Notes: a model not told the origin generated them from the letters alone. Positions 54,052-63,744 are shown, counted from the first letter of the stretch. The stretch is 64,000 nucleotides of DNA from Paraburkholderia panacisoli (GCF_008369935.1 NZ_VTUZ01000007.1:186001-250000); one strand, 5' to 3'. Translations and numbers: made by a program.

Positions 54052-54496
54052 GCTGTTCGATATTGACCAGTTGATGTTCCCACCCGCCGGTGTTCATGCG
54101 GAACGCTTCGTCGCGGCGCGCGGCGGGGATCTGGTCGAAACCCGATTCGACGACGCGCAGCAAGGTGCCCCCGTCGACCTCGGTCAGCTCGAACTCGACC
54201 AGCGTGGTCGGCTCAGGCGAGTAGTCAACCGACGCATCGATCGCGGCTGGATGCCAACGCCACGACATATGATGCTCGGGCTCGACGCGCTCGATCAGCA
54301 GGTCGATGACGAGATGCTCATAGCCGGGATAGGTCAGATTGCCTTGCACGGTTTTGCCGGCGATGAACTGCTTGCCGGTCAGATTCATGCCGAACCATTT
54401 GCCGAATTCCTCGGCACTGGACAACGCGCGCCAGACCCGCGAGCGCGGCGCTTTGAGCAGAATCTGCTTTTCGATGCGATCGGTCGATGAGTTCAT
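54035..54496 (-). CDS. SRPBCC/AHSA1-domain protein
   Basis: A 153-residue START-like (SRPBCC) protein, starting IEKQILLKAPRSRVWRALSS with EFGKWFGMNL, and ending FRMNTGGWEHQLVNIEQHV, as in AHSA1-type proteins. These bind hydrophobic ligands; specific function is unknown. It is the first gene of a two-gene operon with the ArsR gene. The start has AGGAGGCTGC (AGGAG) upstream. Confidence 0.9.
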   Translation of the reverse strand: MNSSTDRIEKQILLKAPRSRVWRALSSAEEFGKWFGMNLTGKQFIAGKTVQGNLTYPGYEHLVIDLLIERVEPEHHMSWRWHPAAIDASVDYSPEPTTLVEFELTEVDGGTLLRVVESGFDQIPAARRDEAFRMNTGGWEHQLVNIEQHVAKG

Positions 54497-54511
54497 ATGC
54501 AGCCTCCTGAC

Positions 54512-54542
54512 TGCATATTAGAAACGCTGTTCACAATATGCA
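54512..54542. promoter_or_regulatory. ArsR operator candidate
   Basis: TGCATATT and AATATGCA form a perfect 8-bp dyad with a 15-bp spacer, directly upstream of the AHSA1-ArsR operon. Position and symmetry suit autoregulation by the ArsR protein. A half-site CATATGCA lies at 54494. Confidence 0.55.
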
Positions 54543-54792
54543 AGTATTTGCCTGCGTATTTTCATAACGGCTTTTCGTAGGATCGGTCATGGCTCGTCGT
54601 GCTCGCTCGACTCCCGGTGAAGTCCGCGTTCGGCGCAGTCATGCGCGCGAACTGCGCGCCGCGCAGCGCTGTCGACTCGCGTCCACGCACTGCGGCGGCG
54701 CCCGCGTCCGCGCCCTTGCCCGCTCGCAGGCCCGCGTCCGTCGTGAGCCCACGCGCTTTCAGGTGCGGCCGTATCGCGCCGGTCGCGTGACA

Positions 54793-56160
54793 TCACTCGG
54801 TCGCGTGCGCGTGCATCACGCCGGCATGCATCGACCACGCCATCCACGGACGGCGCAGCGCGACGATCGCGACGAACGCGCAGGCGGCCAGCGCGCCGAA
54901 CGTCGCAAAGCCCATCTGATAGCTGCCCGTGCTTTCCTTAGCGATGCCCATCACGACCGGCAGATAGAAACCGCCAATGCCGCCCGCCGCGCCGACGATG
55001 CCCGACATCAGACCCGTGCGGCCCGCCCAACGATGCGGCACCAGTTGGAAGGTCGCGCCGTTGCCGAGACCGAAGGCCACGTACAGGCACAACAGCAGCG
55101 CAATGCCGCCCACGATCGAAGGCATCGCGGCAGCGAACACGAAGTCGCACAGTGAGATGATCGCGAGCAGCACAGTCAGTGCGCGCACGCCGGACACCTT
55201 GTCGGCGATCAGGCCGCCGAGCGGGCGCACCATCGCGCCGGTTGCGGCGAGCAGCGCCATGAACAGACCCGCGTCGATTTTCGAAAGCTGATAGAGGTTG
55301 GTGAGCAGCAGCGAAACATACGACGACATCCCGACGAAACCACCGAACGTGATGCTATAGACCAGCATGATCACCCAGGTGTCGCGCTCACCGAGCACCG
55401 AGCGATAACGCTTGGGCAGCACCGCGATCGCCAGCAGCGCGCCAATCACCGGCAACAGCAGCACGCCAGTCTTACCCGACCCGAACAGGCCCGCTTCGAC
55501 CAGCAGCACGAGCACGATCAAACCGGCCAGCGTCACCGCGAAGCTGCCGAATGCGCGCAGCACGCTGCCCGACTTCACACCTGAGTCGTTGGCCCAGAAA
55601 TACAGCGTGATCGCGGCGATCGCGAGCAACGGCAGTGCACCGCCGGCGGCCATTTGCCAACCGTAGTGCGTCGCCAGTTGCGGGAACAGAAAACCGTCGA
55701 GCACCGCGCCGATATTGCCGGCCGCGGCAAGACCCAGCACCAGGCCCTGCACTTTCGGCGGATAGTTGCTGCCGGCCATCGGCAGCGCCACCGCGAAGCT
55801 CGCACCGCCGACGCCGAGGAACACGCCGAGCACCAGCAGCATTTCGTACGACGGCACGGACTGCAACAGCGGCAGCACGATGGTCGGCACCGCCGACAGC
55901 AACACGCCCATCAACGCAATGCGCTTGCCATGCGCCGACTGATACAGATTGCCGAGCGTCACGCGCAGAATCGCCGCCGACAGCACCGGCACCGCGACCA
56001 GCAAACCTTGTTGCGCGGGCGTCATCGCAATGCTCTTGCTGATGAACGGCGCGAGCGGTCCATACAGCACCCATACGGTAAAGCCGGTGTCGAAATAGAG
56101 GAAACACGCCACCAGTGCGCGCCAGTCACCGCTCTTAAGGGAGCTCATCACGTTTTTCAT
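54793..56160 (-). CDS. narK: nitrate/nitrite MFS transporter (NarK/NasA type)
   Basis: A 455-residue major facilitator with 12 membrane segments of the nitrate/nitrite porter group. FLYFDTGFTVWVLYGPLAPF near the start, GVGGASFAVALPMAGSNYPP (nitrate signature), and GIVGAAGGIGGFYLPVVMG (second nitrate signature) are visible. GAGGA precedes ATG 56160. It is the last gene of nirBD-nasA-narK, 195 bp after nasA. It supplies nitrate for assimilation. Confidence 0.93.
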   Translation of the reverse strand: MKNVMSSLKSGDWRALVACFLYFDTGFTVWVLYGPLAPFISKSIAMTPAQQGLLVAVPVLSAAILRVTLGNLYQSAHGKRIALMGVLLSAVPTIVLPLLQSVPSYEMLLVLGVFLGVGGASFAVALPMAGSNYPPKVQGLVLGLAAAGNIGAVLDGFLFPQLATHYGWQMAAGGALPLLAIAAITLYFWANDSGVKSGSVLRAFGSFAVTLAGLIVLVLLVEAGLFGSGKTGVLLLPVIGALLAIAVLPKRYRSVLGERDTWVIMLVYSITFGGFVGMSSYVSLLLTNLYQLSKIDAGLFMALLAATGAMVRPLGGLIADKVSGVRALTVLLAIISLCDFVFAAAMPSIVGGIALLLCLYVAFGLGNGATFQLVPHRWAGRTGLMSGIVGAAGGIGGFYLPVVMGIAKESTGSYQMGFATFGALAACAFVAIVALRRPWMAWSMHAGVMHAHATE

Positions 56161-56355
56161 CAGATATCCTCACAAAGCTGATTTCTCGACCATCCAGCGT
56201 TGGCACTGCGCCATGCACCAGTCAGCCACGATGTTGAAAGCCGATCAGAACATGCAACCTCCATGCCATCCGGCTCCGTTTTTCAAAACTTCACTGCGTA
56301 CTCTTTGAACCCTTGCAATCGTGGATGCACGAGTTGCGTTGGCGCGCCTCGCCGC

Positions 56356-59300
56356 TCAATACACGTCGCGGGCATAGCGCTTTTCGCGCGACAGACGGCT
56401 CACGTATTCGGCGGCCTTTTCATTGCTCAAGCCGCCGTGCGTGGCGATCACATCCTTGAGCGCCGTGTCGACATCGCGCGCCATCCGGTTCGCGTCGCCG
56501 CACACATAGAAATGCGCACCTTCTTCGAGCCATGACCACAGTTGCGCACCTTGTTCGCGCATGCGGTCCTGCACATAAATCTTGTCGGCCTGGTCACGCG
56601 AGAACGCAACGTCGAGCCGGGTCAGGAAGCCGCTGTCGCGCATCGCTTCGAGTTCGTCGCGGTAGTAGAAATCGGTGGCCGCATGCTGTTCGCCGAAGAA
56701 CAGCCAGTTGCGTCCGCGGTCGCCGCGCGCCTGCCGTTCGTGCAGAAAGCTGCGAAACGGTGCAATGCCGGTGCCGGGGCCGACCATGATCATCGGCGTG
56801 TCGGCATGATGAGGAGGACGAAAGTGTGCGGACTTCTGCACGAACACGGGCACATTGGCCTCGTTCGCCCGGTCGGCGAGAAACGTCGACGACACGCCTT
56901 TACGATGACGCCGGCCGTTGCTGTATCGCACGGCCGCCACCGTCAGATGCACTTCGCCAGGGTGCGCTTTCGGGCTCGACGCGATCGAATACAGGCGCGG
57001 CTGCAGACGCTTGAGCATGCCGGTCAGTTCGGTGGCCGTGAGGCGTACCGGAAATTCGTGCAGCACGTCGGCGAGTTGCTGGCCCCACAGCCATTGCTTC
57101 AGGTCGCCCTTGCGCTCGGGCGTCAGCAGATCGCGCAGCCCGCCGTTGCTGCTGCGCGCGGCGATGAACGCGAGCGCGTCCGCGCCAGGCCGCGCGATCT
57201 CGTAGTGTTTGCCGAGGGCATCGGCCAGACGCACGTCGCCCGCGCCCGCCACATGCACCGGCTCGTCCGCGCTCAGGCCGCTCAAACCGATCAGTTCATC
57301 GACCAGTTCGGGGCAGTTGCTCGGCCATACGCCGAGCGCGTCGCCCGCTTCGTATTCGAGGCCCGAGTCGCCGGTGTTCAGCGAGAAGTAACGCGTGTCC
57401 TTTGCCGCGCCCTGGCGGTTCAGGCGCAGATTGCTGACGAGCCGCGAAGCGGCCGGGCGCGCCTTGGTCGGCACCGCACCCGGCACCACCGCGTTGATCA
57501 TGCCGCCCGGCGGCACCGCATGCAGCGCCGCGTCTTCTTCGTTGATGCGCACGATGACGCGTTCGAGCCACGCGTCGGCGCTCTCCTGGTACTCGCCGTC
57601 GCAATCGACACGATCCATCAGACGCAGCGCGCCTTGTGCGGCGAGACGCTCGTCGAGGCGGCGGCCGTGCCCGCAGAACTGATCGTAGTTGCGATCGCCG
57701 AGCGCGAGCACCGCGAAGCGCACGCCTTCGAGACGCGGCGCCTCGTCGGCCCTCAACTGCGTCCAGAAGCTTTGCGCGTTGTCGGGCGGATCGCCGTCGC
57801 CGAACGTGCTCGTCATCAGCAACACGTATTGCGATTTGGCGAGCGACGAGATCTGATAGTCCTCCATGCACGAGGTGCGAATTTCGAAGCGCGACTCCAT
57901 CAGACGCGTGGCATAACGCTCGGTGAGCGATTCGGTGTTGCCCGTTTGCGAGGCCCACAGCAGCGTCACCTTCGGACGCACGCGCACGATGCGCACGCCG
58001 GAAGCTTGCGCCGTGTCGGCCTGCGCACCCGGAAGCGCAGCGGCGGCGGCCACGCCCGCGATGCTCGCGCTGCGGCTATACAGTCCGGCGAGCAGACCGT
58101 CCACGTGCAAACGGCTCGCCGTATCGAACGGTGCGCTGCGCGGCAGAACCGGCACGCTGTCGAGACCCTGCGCTTCGGCCGAACGCAAACCACTGACGAA
58201 GCCCGCCAGATACGCGCGCTCGGCGTCGGTGAGCGACGGCGCGGGCGTGGGCGGCAATTGCAAAAGGCTGGTGAGTGCTTCGATACGGGGCATGTCCTGA
58301 TCCTTGACGCTGGGGGTAACGACAACCTCAACGGCGGGCACTTCGTCATGGCCGTGCTCAAGCGGCTCAAGCGGTTCGACGGCGTCGACTGTCACCGGAC
58401 TCAGCGCGGCCGCGCAGAACTTCAGTTCGGGCTGCTGGGAGACCGGGTCGATCGCGTCGCTCGTCACCGCGTTGATGCACAGGTCGTCGCCGAACACATC
58501 GTTCCAGTGCATCGGCGCAAAACAGTTGCCGGCGCTCACGCGCTCGGTGACGACAGCGGGCAGCACCGCGCGGCCACGGCGCGAACGGATCTCGACCGCG
58601 TCGTGCGCCTTGATGCCGAGGGTGGCGGCGTCTTCGGGATGAATCTCGACGAACGGTCCGGGGTTCAGCTTGTTGAGCATCGCGACCTTGCCGGTCTTGG
58701 TCATGGTGTGCCATTGATGCTGCAAGCGGCCGGTGTTCAGCACGATCGGGAATTCGCGATCGGGCAATTCAGCCGGGGCCGCATACGCGCGGGCAAAGAA
58801 CATCGCCTTGCCGCTCGCGGTCGGAAACACGAGGCGTGGACGGCTGCCGTCGGGCAGTTCCTTCAGCGTCTGGCTCACGCCGTCGTTCAGATAGCGAACC
58901 GGATTGCGGTCGGCTGAACCGGCTCCCGCGAGCGGCCATTGCAGCGGCGTGTCCTTCAGCCGGCGATGGCTTGCGCCGCGCAGGTCGTAGCCGGTTTTCG
59001 GATTCGACGCGCGCGTGATTTCGGCGAACACTTCTTCGGCGCTCGCATAGCTGAATGCATGCGCGAAGCCCATTTCGCAGGCGACCCGCGCGATGATCTG
59101 CCAGTCCGGCAACGCGGCGCCCGGCGGTTCGATGCCCTTTTGCATCAGCGTGAGATTGCGCTCGGAGTTGATCATCACGCCTTCCGCTTCGGCCCACAGC
59201 GCGCCGGGAAGCAGCACGTCGGCGTAGCGGTTGGTCTCGGTGTCGAGGAACGCGTCCTGCGCGATCACGAGTTCCGCCGCGCGCAAACCGGCAATCGCGT

Positions 59301-60540
59301 TCTGGCGGTTGGCGACGCTCGCCACCGGATTCGTGCAGATGATCCAGCACGCCTTGATCTCACCGGCGGCCATGCGCGAGAACATGTCGATGGTGCCGTT
59401 GCCAACTTCGGTCTTCAGCGTGCCCGGCGCAATGCCCCACAGGTCTTCGATAAACGCGCGGTCCGTGTCGACCAGCACCGAACGCTGGCCCGGCAAGCCC
59501 GGACCCATGTAGCCCATTTCGCGGCCGCCCATCGCATTGGGCTGGCCGGTCAGCGAAAACGGCCCGCTGCCGCGCCGGCAGATCTTGCCGGTCGCCAGAT
59601 GCAGATTGCAGATCGCGTTGGTGTGCCACGTGCCGTGCGTGCTCTGATTCAGGCCCATGGTCCAGCAGCTGATCCACTCCTTCGCGCTGCCGATCATCTG
59701 CGCGGCGCGGCGGATGTCATCGGCGGCGAGGCCGGTGATCTCGGCGACGCGCTCCGGTGTGTAGTCCGCGAGAAACGCCGGCATCGCGTCCCACCCTTCG
59801 GTGGCCTCGGCGATGAAAGCGGCATCCGTATGGCCGTTTTCGTGCAGCAGATGCAGCAGGCCGTTGAGCAGCGCGAGATCGGTGCCCGGCTTGATCTGCA
59901 TGAACAGGTCGGCCTTTTCCGCGGTCGCGTTGCGGCGCGGATCGACGACGATCAGCTTCGCGCCCGCCTTCACGCGGTCCATCATCCGCAGGAACAGAAT
60001 CGGATGACAGTCGGCCATGTTCGCGCCGATCACGAAGAACAGGTCGGCATGATCGATGTCTTCGTACGATCCCGGCGGGCCGTCCGCGCCGAGCGAGAGC
60101 TTGTAGCCGCTGCCCGCGCTCGCCATGCACAGGCGCGAATTCGACTCGATGTTGTTGGTGCCAACGAAGCCCTTCGCGAGCTTGTTGACGAGGTACTGCG
60201 CCTCGATCGACATCTGGCCGGACACGTAGAACGACAACGCGTCCGGTCCATGTTCGTCGAGCAGGCCGCGCAGACGCGCGGCGGTGGTGCTGATCGCCTG
60301 CGCCATCGGCAGCGGCACCGGGTCTTCGTCGCGTGCATGGCGCACGTACGCGCTTTCCAGACGGCCGGATTTGCGCAACGCGACATGCGCGGACTGCCCC
60401 TTCGTGCACAGCCGCCCGAAGTTGGACGGATGCTCCTTGTCGCCGGCAATCTTCACGACCTGGCCGTCCTCGACGTGCAGCACCATTCCGCAGCCAACGC
60501 CGCAGTAGGGGCACACGGTTTTTACGCTAGTGGAGGACAT
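56356..60540 (-). CDS. nasA: assimilatory nitrate reductase fused to CysJ-like flavoprotein
   Basis: A 1394-residue fusion. The N-terminal half is a molybdopterin nitrate reductase with an [4Fe-4S] motif C10-x2-C13-x3-C17 and C45, and a C-terminal cofactor-binding domain (about 580-720). A Pro-rich linker leads to a piece like the CysJ N-terminus. Then come a flavodoxin FMN domain (LLWASQTGNTESLTERYATR near 880), an FAD domain (RLYSIASSP) and an NAD(P)H domain (GPGTGIAPFRSFLHER), ending ARDVY. It can take electrons from NAD(P)H without a separate NasC. ATG 60540 is used; TTG 60561 is in frame upstream. Confidence 0.93.
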   Translation of the reverse strand: MSSTSVKTVCPYCGVGCGMVLHVEDGQVVKIAGDKEHPSNFGRLCTKGQSAHVALRKSGRLESAYVRHARDEDPVPLPMAQAISTTAARLRGLLDEHGPDALSFYVSGQMSIEAQYLVNKLAKGFVGTNNIESNSRLCMASAGSGYKLSLGADGPPGSYEDIDHADLFFVIGANMADCHPILFLRMMDRVKAGAKLIVVDPRRNATAEKADLFMQIKPGTDLALLNGLLHLLHENGHTDAAFIAEATEGWDAMPAFLADYTPERVAEITGLAADDIRRAAQMIGSAKEWISCWTMGLNQSTHGTWHTNAICNLHLATGKICRRGSGPFSLTGQPNAMGGREMGYMGPGLPGQRSVLVDTDRAFIEDLWGIAPGTLKTEVGNGTIDMFSRMAAGEIKACWIICTNPVASVANRQNAIAGLRAAELVIAQDAFLDTETNRYADVLLPGALWAEAEGVMINSERNLTLMQKGIEPPGAALPDWQIIARVACEMGFAHAFSYASAEEVFAEITRASNPKTGYDLRGASHRRLKDTPLQWPLAGAGSADRNPVRYLNDGVSQTLKELPDGSRPRLVFPTASGKAMFFARAYAAPAELPDREFPIVLNTGRLQHQWHTMTKTGKVAMLNKLNPGPFVEIHPEDAATLGIKAHDAVEIRSRRGRAVLPAVVTERVSAGNCFAPMHWNDVFGDDLCINAVTSDAIDPVSQQPELKFCAAALSPVTVDAVEPLEPLEHGHDEVPAVEVVVTPSVKDQDMPRIEALTSLLQLPPTPAPSLTDAERAYLAGFVSGLRSAEAQGLDSVPVLPRSAPFDTASRLHVDGLLAGLYSRSASIAGVAAAAALPGAQADTAQASGVRIVRVRPKVTLLWASQTGNTESLTERYATRLMESRFEIRTSCMEDYQISSLAKSQYVLLMTSTFGDGDPPDNAQSFWTQLRADEAPRLEGVRFAVLALGDRNYDQFCGHGRRLDERLAAQGALRLMDRVDCDGEYQESADAWLERVIVRINEEDAALHAVPPGGMINAVVPGAVPTKARPAASRLVSNLRLNRQGAAKDTRYFSLNTGDSGLEYEAGDALGVWPSNCPELVDELIGLSGLSADEPVHVAGAGDVRLADALGKHYEIARPGADALAFIAARSSNGGLRDLLTPERKGDLKQWLWGQQLADVLHEFPVRLTATELTGMLKRLQPRLYSIASSPKAHPGEVHLTVAAVRYSNGRRHRKGVSSTFLADRANEANVPVFVQKSAHFRPPHHADTPMIMVGPGTGIAPFRSFLHERQARGDRGRNWLFFGEQHAATDFYYRDELEAMRDSGFLTRLDVAFSRDQADKIYVQDRMREQGAQLWSWLEEGAHFYVCGDANRMARDVDTALKDVIATHGGLSNEKAAEYVSRLSREKRYARDVY

Positions 60541-60583
60541 AAGGGGCGTCGTGGTTGGCAAGAGGTTTCAGGAATTCAACGGC

Positions 60584-60934
60584 TCACACCGCGACCCACA
60601 CGTGACCGTCTTCGACACGCGTCTCGAACGCTCCGACCGAATACGACGGGGTCTCCAGACATTCGCCGGTGCGCAGATCGAAGTGATGCTTGTAGATCGG
60701 CGACGCAACCACCACGCGTTCGCCGAGGCTGCCGATCAGTCCGCGCGAGAGCACGGCCGCCTGCGAGCCCGGATCGAAGTTTTCAATCGCGTACACGATG
60801 TTGTCGTTGCCATCGTTCACATGGAATACCGCCACCTGTTCGCCGTTGACCAGTGCGCACACGCCGGTGTTCGGCACGATGTCGTCGAGCGGGCAGATGG
60901 CCGTCCAGGGGCGTGGCAGGCGATCGTTGTTCAT
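60584..60934 (-). CDS. nirD: nitrite reductase small subunit
   Basis: A 116-residue Rieske-fold NirD protein (WTAICPLDDIVPNTGVCALV). The usual Rieske Cys-His pairs are absent, as is typical for NirD: it has SPIYKHHFDLRTGECL in place of the CxxH boxes. It partners NirB in ammonia-forming nitrite reduction. A GAGGA site precedes the ATG. It is 67 bp downstream of nirB and 43 bp upstream of nasA. Confidence 0.92.
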   Translation of the reverse strand: MNNDRLPRPWTAICPLDDIVPNTGVCALVNGEQVAVFHVNDGNDNIVYAIENFDPGSQAAVLSRGLIGSLGERVVVASPIYKHHFDLRTGECLETPSYSVGAFETRVEDGHVWVAV

Positions 60935-61001
60935 GGCAGTAGTCCTCGCAAGGTGAGCAATGAATGGAGCAATGGGTAACGCATCCAGGCGATGCAGAAA
61001 A

Positions 61002-63542
61002 TCAGACCGTCTCGACGACGACCGGAATCGCCGCGATCCTCGAATGCCGCTCGGCAGGCGTCGCGGGTCGGATCTGCCCGCGTTCCTCGACGAAGCGCAC
61101 GTTGCTGTCGGACTCGCCGCTGTTGACGAAATGACGGAAGCGCTTGCGCGTTTCGGGATCGGTGACGGCCTTCTTCCATTCGCACTCGTAGGTGTCGATC
61201 ACGTGCTGCATTTCCGTTTCGAGTTCGGCGGCCACGTTCAGGTGATCGTTGACCACCACGTCGATCAGGTACGCCAGACCGCCTTCGAGGTTGTCGCGCC
61301 ACACGCTGGTGCGTTGCAGACGGTCGGCGGTGCGCACATAGAACATCAGGAAACGGTCGATGTAGCGGATCAGCGTGTCCTTATCGAGGTCCGAGGCGAG
61401 CAGTTCGGCATGGCGCGGCTTCATGCCGCCGTTGCCGCACACATAGAGGTTCCAGCCCTTCTCGGTTGCGATCACGCCGACGTCCTTGCCCTGCGCTTCC
61501 GCGCATTCGCGCGTGCAGCCCGACACGCCGAACTTGATCTTGTGCGGCGTGCGCAAACCCTTGTAGCGGTTCTCGAGTTCGACCGCGAGGCCCACCGAAT
61601 CGCCGACGCCGTAGCGGCACCACGTCGAACCGACGCACGACTTCACGGTGCGCAACGACTTGCCGTACGCGTGACCGGATTCGAAGCCGGCCGCGATTAG
61701 CTCTTCCCAGATCGACGGCAGTTGCTCGACGCGCGCCCCGAACAGGTCGACCCGCTGACCGCCGGTGATCTTCGTATAGAGGCCGTATTTCTTTGCGATC
61801 TGGCCGACCGCGATCAGGCCGTCGGGCGTCACTTCGCCGCCCGCCATGCGCGGCACGACCGAATAGGTACCGTCGCGCTGGATGTTGGCGAGGTAGTAAT
61901 CGTTGGTGTCCTGCAAGGACGCATGCTCTTTCTTCAGCACGAATTCGTTCCAGCACGACGCCAGAATGCTCGCCACCGCCGGCTTACAGATTTCGCAGCC
62001 GAGTCCGTGGCCGTGTTTCGCGAGCAGTTCGCCGAAGCTGCGCACGCCTTCGACGCGCACGATGTGATACAGCTCCTGGCGCGAATACGCGAAGTGCTCG
62101 CAGACGTGGTTATTGACCGCGAGGCCCTGCTTCTTCATCTCGGCCTTCATGACCTGAGTGACGAGCGGCACGCAACCGCCGCACGAGGTGCCGGCGCTGG
62201 TCGCGCATTTGAGCGCGCCGATGTCGGTGGCGCCCGCGCCCACGGCCGCGCACAGATCACCCTTCGACACGTTGTTGCACGAGCAGATCTGCGCGGCGGC
62301 GGGCAGCGCTTCGACACCGAGCGCGGGTTTTGCGCTGCCGTCCGCTTGCGGCAGGATCAGGAATTCCGGCGCTTCCGGCAGTTCGATACGGTTGAGCATC
62401 ATCTGTAATAGCGTGCCGTATTCGCTCGCATCGCCGACCATCACGCCGCCGAGCAGATACTTGCCGCACTCGGACACCACCAGCTTCTTGTAGACCCGCT
62501 TGCGTTCGTCGCTGAACTGGTACGCGCGGCTGCCCGGCGTGTTGCCATGCGCGTCGCCGATGCTCGCCACGTCGACGCCCATCAGCTTGAGCTTGGTGCT
62601 CATGTCGGCGCCGGCGAATTGCGCCACGTCGCCGAGCAGTTGCTTCGCCACCGCGCGCGCCATGTCGTAACCGGGCGCGACGAGCCCGAACAGCTGGCCG
62701 TTCCACAGCGCGCATTCGCCGATCGCGTAGATGTGCGGATCGCTGGTGCGGCACGCGTCGTCGATCACGATGCCGCCGCGCGCGCCCAGCGTCAGACCGC
62801 ATGCGCGCGCGAGGTCGTCGCGCGGACGGATGCCGGCGGAGAACACGATCATGTCGGTATCGAGGTGGCTGCCGTCCGCGAACTGCATGCGGTGCGTGCC
62901 CGCTTCGCCGTCGACGATCGCCGTGGTGTTCTTCTGCGTGTGCACCGTCACGCCCAGTTCTTCGATCTTCGTGCGCAGCACGCGGCCACCGCCGTCGTCC
63001 ACCTGCACGGCCATCAGGCGCGGGGCGAATTCGACCACGTGTGTTTGCAGGCCCAGGTCGCGCAAGGCCTTTGCGCATTCGAGACCGAGCAGGCCGCCGC
63101 CGACCACCGTGCCCGTTTTCGAGCGCGCGCCGCATTCCTGCATAGCTTCGAGATCGTCGATGGTTCGGTACACGAAGCAATCGGCGCGCTCGCGCCCCGG
63201 CACCGGCGGCACGAACGGATAGGAACCGGTCGCGAACACCAGCTTGTCGTATGGCAGTGTTTCGCCGCTTTCCAGCGTCACGGTGCGCGCGTCGCGGTCG
63301 ACCGCGACGGCCTTCGCGTTCAGCTTGAGTTGCACGTTCTGGCGCTCGAAGAAGCCCGGCGCGACGAGCGACAGGTCGTCCGCCGTCTTGCCCGCGAAGA
63401 ATTCGGACAGATGCACGCGATCGTAGGCCGGCCGCGATTCCTCGCACAGCACCGTGATGTCCAGGCCGTGCGCGGCATCTTGCGCGAGGCTCTCGACCAG
63501 TTTGTGGCCGACCATCCCGTGACCGATAACGATGATTTTCAT
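61002..63542 (-). CDS. nirB: NADH-dependent nitrite reductase large subunit
   Basis: An 846-residue NirB. An N-terminal FAD/NADH domain (IIVIGHGMVGHKLVESL) is followed by a BFD-like [2Fe-2S] domain (CSCNNVSKGDL and SAGTSCGGCVP) and a siroheme/[4Fe-4S] domain with CVGSTWCRYGV and GVSGCTRECAEAQGKD. It reduces nitrite to ammonium in the cytosol. The ATG at 63542 has GAGGA upstream. It is the first gene of the nitrate operon, with a sigma-54 promoter and an attenuator-like leader ahead. Confidence 0.95.
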   Translation of the reverse strand: MKIIVIGHGMVGHKLVESLAQDAAHGLDITVLCEESRPAYDRVHLSEFFAGKTADDLSLVAPGFFERQNVQLKLNAKAVAVDRDARTVTLESGETLPYDKLVFATGSYPFVPPVPGRERADCFVYRTIDDLEAMQECGARSKTGTVVGGGLLGLECAKALRDLGLQTHVVEFAPRLMAVQVDDGGGRVLRTKIEELGVTVHTQKNTTAIVDGEAGTHRMQFADGSHLDTDMIVFSAGIRPRDDLARACGLTLGARGGIVIDDACRTSDPHIYAIGECALWNGQLFGLVAPGYDMARAVAKQLLGDVAQFAGADMSTKLKLMGVDVASIGDAHGNTPGSRAYQFSDERKRVYKKLVVSECGKYLLGGVMVGDASEYGTLLQMMLNRIELPEAPEFLILPQADGSAKPALGVEALPAAAQICSCNNVSKGDLCAAVGAGATDIGALKCATSAGTSCGGCVPLVTQVMKAEMKKQGLAVNNHVCEHFAYSRQELYHIVRVEGVRSFGELLAKHGHGLGCEICKPAVASILASCWNEFVLKKEHASLQDTNDYYLANIQRDGTYSVVPRMAGGEVTPDGLIAVGQIAKKYGLYTKITGGQRVDLFGARVEQLPSIWEELIAAGFESGHAYGKSLRTVKSCVGSTWCRYGVGDSVGLAVELENRYKGLRTPHKIKFGVSGCTRECAEAQGKDVGVIATEKGWNLYVCGNGGMKPRHAELLASDLDKDTLIRYIDRFLMFYVRTADRLQRTSVWRDNLEGGLAYLIDVVVNDHLNVAAELETEMQHVIDTYECEWKKAVTDPETRKRFRHFVNSGESDSNVRFVEERGQIRPATPAERHSRIAAIPVVVETV

Positions 63543-63610
63543 GAGCGCGGTGTCCTCGATGTGCTTGGGCTTCGGGCGTCGCCGTCTGGTGTGTGGCGAA
63601 GCGGTTCCGG

Positions 63611-63666
63611 AAATAAAAACGGCGTCCCGCGAACCCAGTCGATGACTGAATTCGGGGGACGCCGTT
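63611..63666 (-). terminator. leader terminator before nirB
   Basis: On the minus strand, arms 63666-63656 (AACGGCGTCCC) and 63628-63618 pair perfectly over 11 bp. An inner hairpin CAGTC-GAT-GACTG fills the loop, and UUUUAUUU follows (63618-63611). It lies 70 nt before the nirB start within the leader, so it must be bypassed for expression. This is the form of an attenuator. Confidence 0.8.
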
Positions 63667-63686
63667 GTCCTGAGCTTGGTACTGCG

Positions 63687-63710
63687 GCGAGCACTTTGTG
63701 TTGCACTCGC
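63687..63710 (-). ncRNA. second leader hairpin (ANTAR P2 position)
   Basis: On the minus strand GCGAG...CTCGC closes a stem continued by U.G, G.U and C-G pairs, with an A-rich 8-nt loop. Its place after the hexaloop hairpin matches ANTAR RNA architecture, but the loop is not the standard hexamer with A1 and G4. Confidence 0.4.
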
Positions 63711-63711
63711 G

Positions 63712-63731
63712 GCGGATCCACGTTGATCCGC
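63712..63731 (-). ncRNA. leader hexaloop hairpin (ANTAR P1-like)
   Basis: On the minus strand GCGGATC-AACGTG-GATCCGC forms a perfect 7-bp stem with a 6-nt loop. The loop has A at position 1 and G at position 4, the key features of RNA hairpins bound by ANTAR antiterminators such as NasR and NasT. It starts about 4 nt after the predicted transcription start. Confidence 0.6.
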
Positions 63732-63744
63732 TCGCAACGTTTAA

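Noticed and set aside
56195..56220. TTGGCACTGCGCCATGC near narK as a second sigma-54 promoter
   Set aside because: It is on the plus strand, away from narK, and lacks TTGC at the -12 position.
56542..60849. Open frames of 791 and 636 codons on the plus strand opposite nasA
   Set aside because: The opposite strand has complete molybdopterin and flavoprotein motifs. The plus-strand products have His/Arg-rich composition and no family resemblance.
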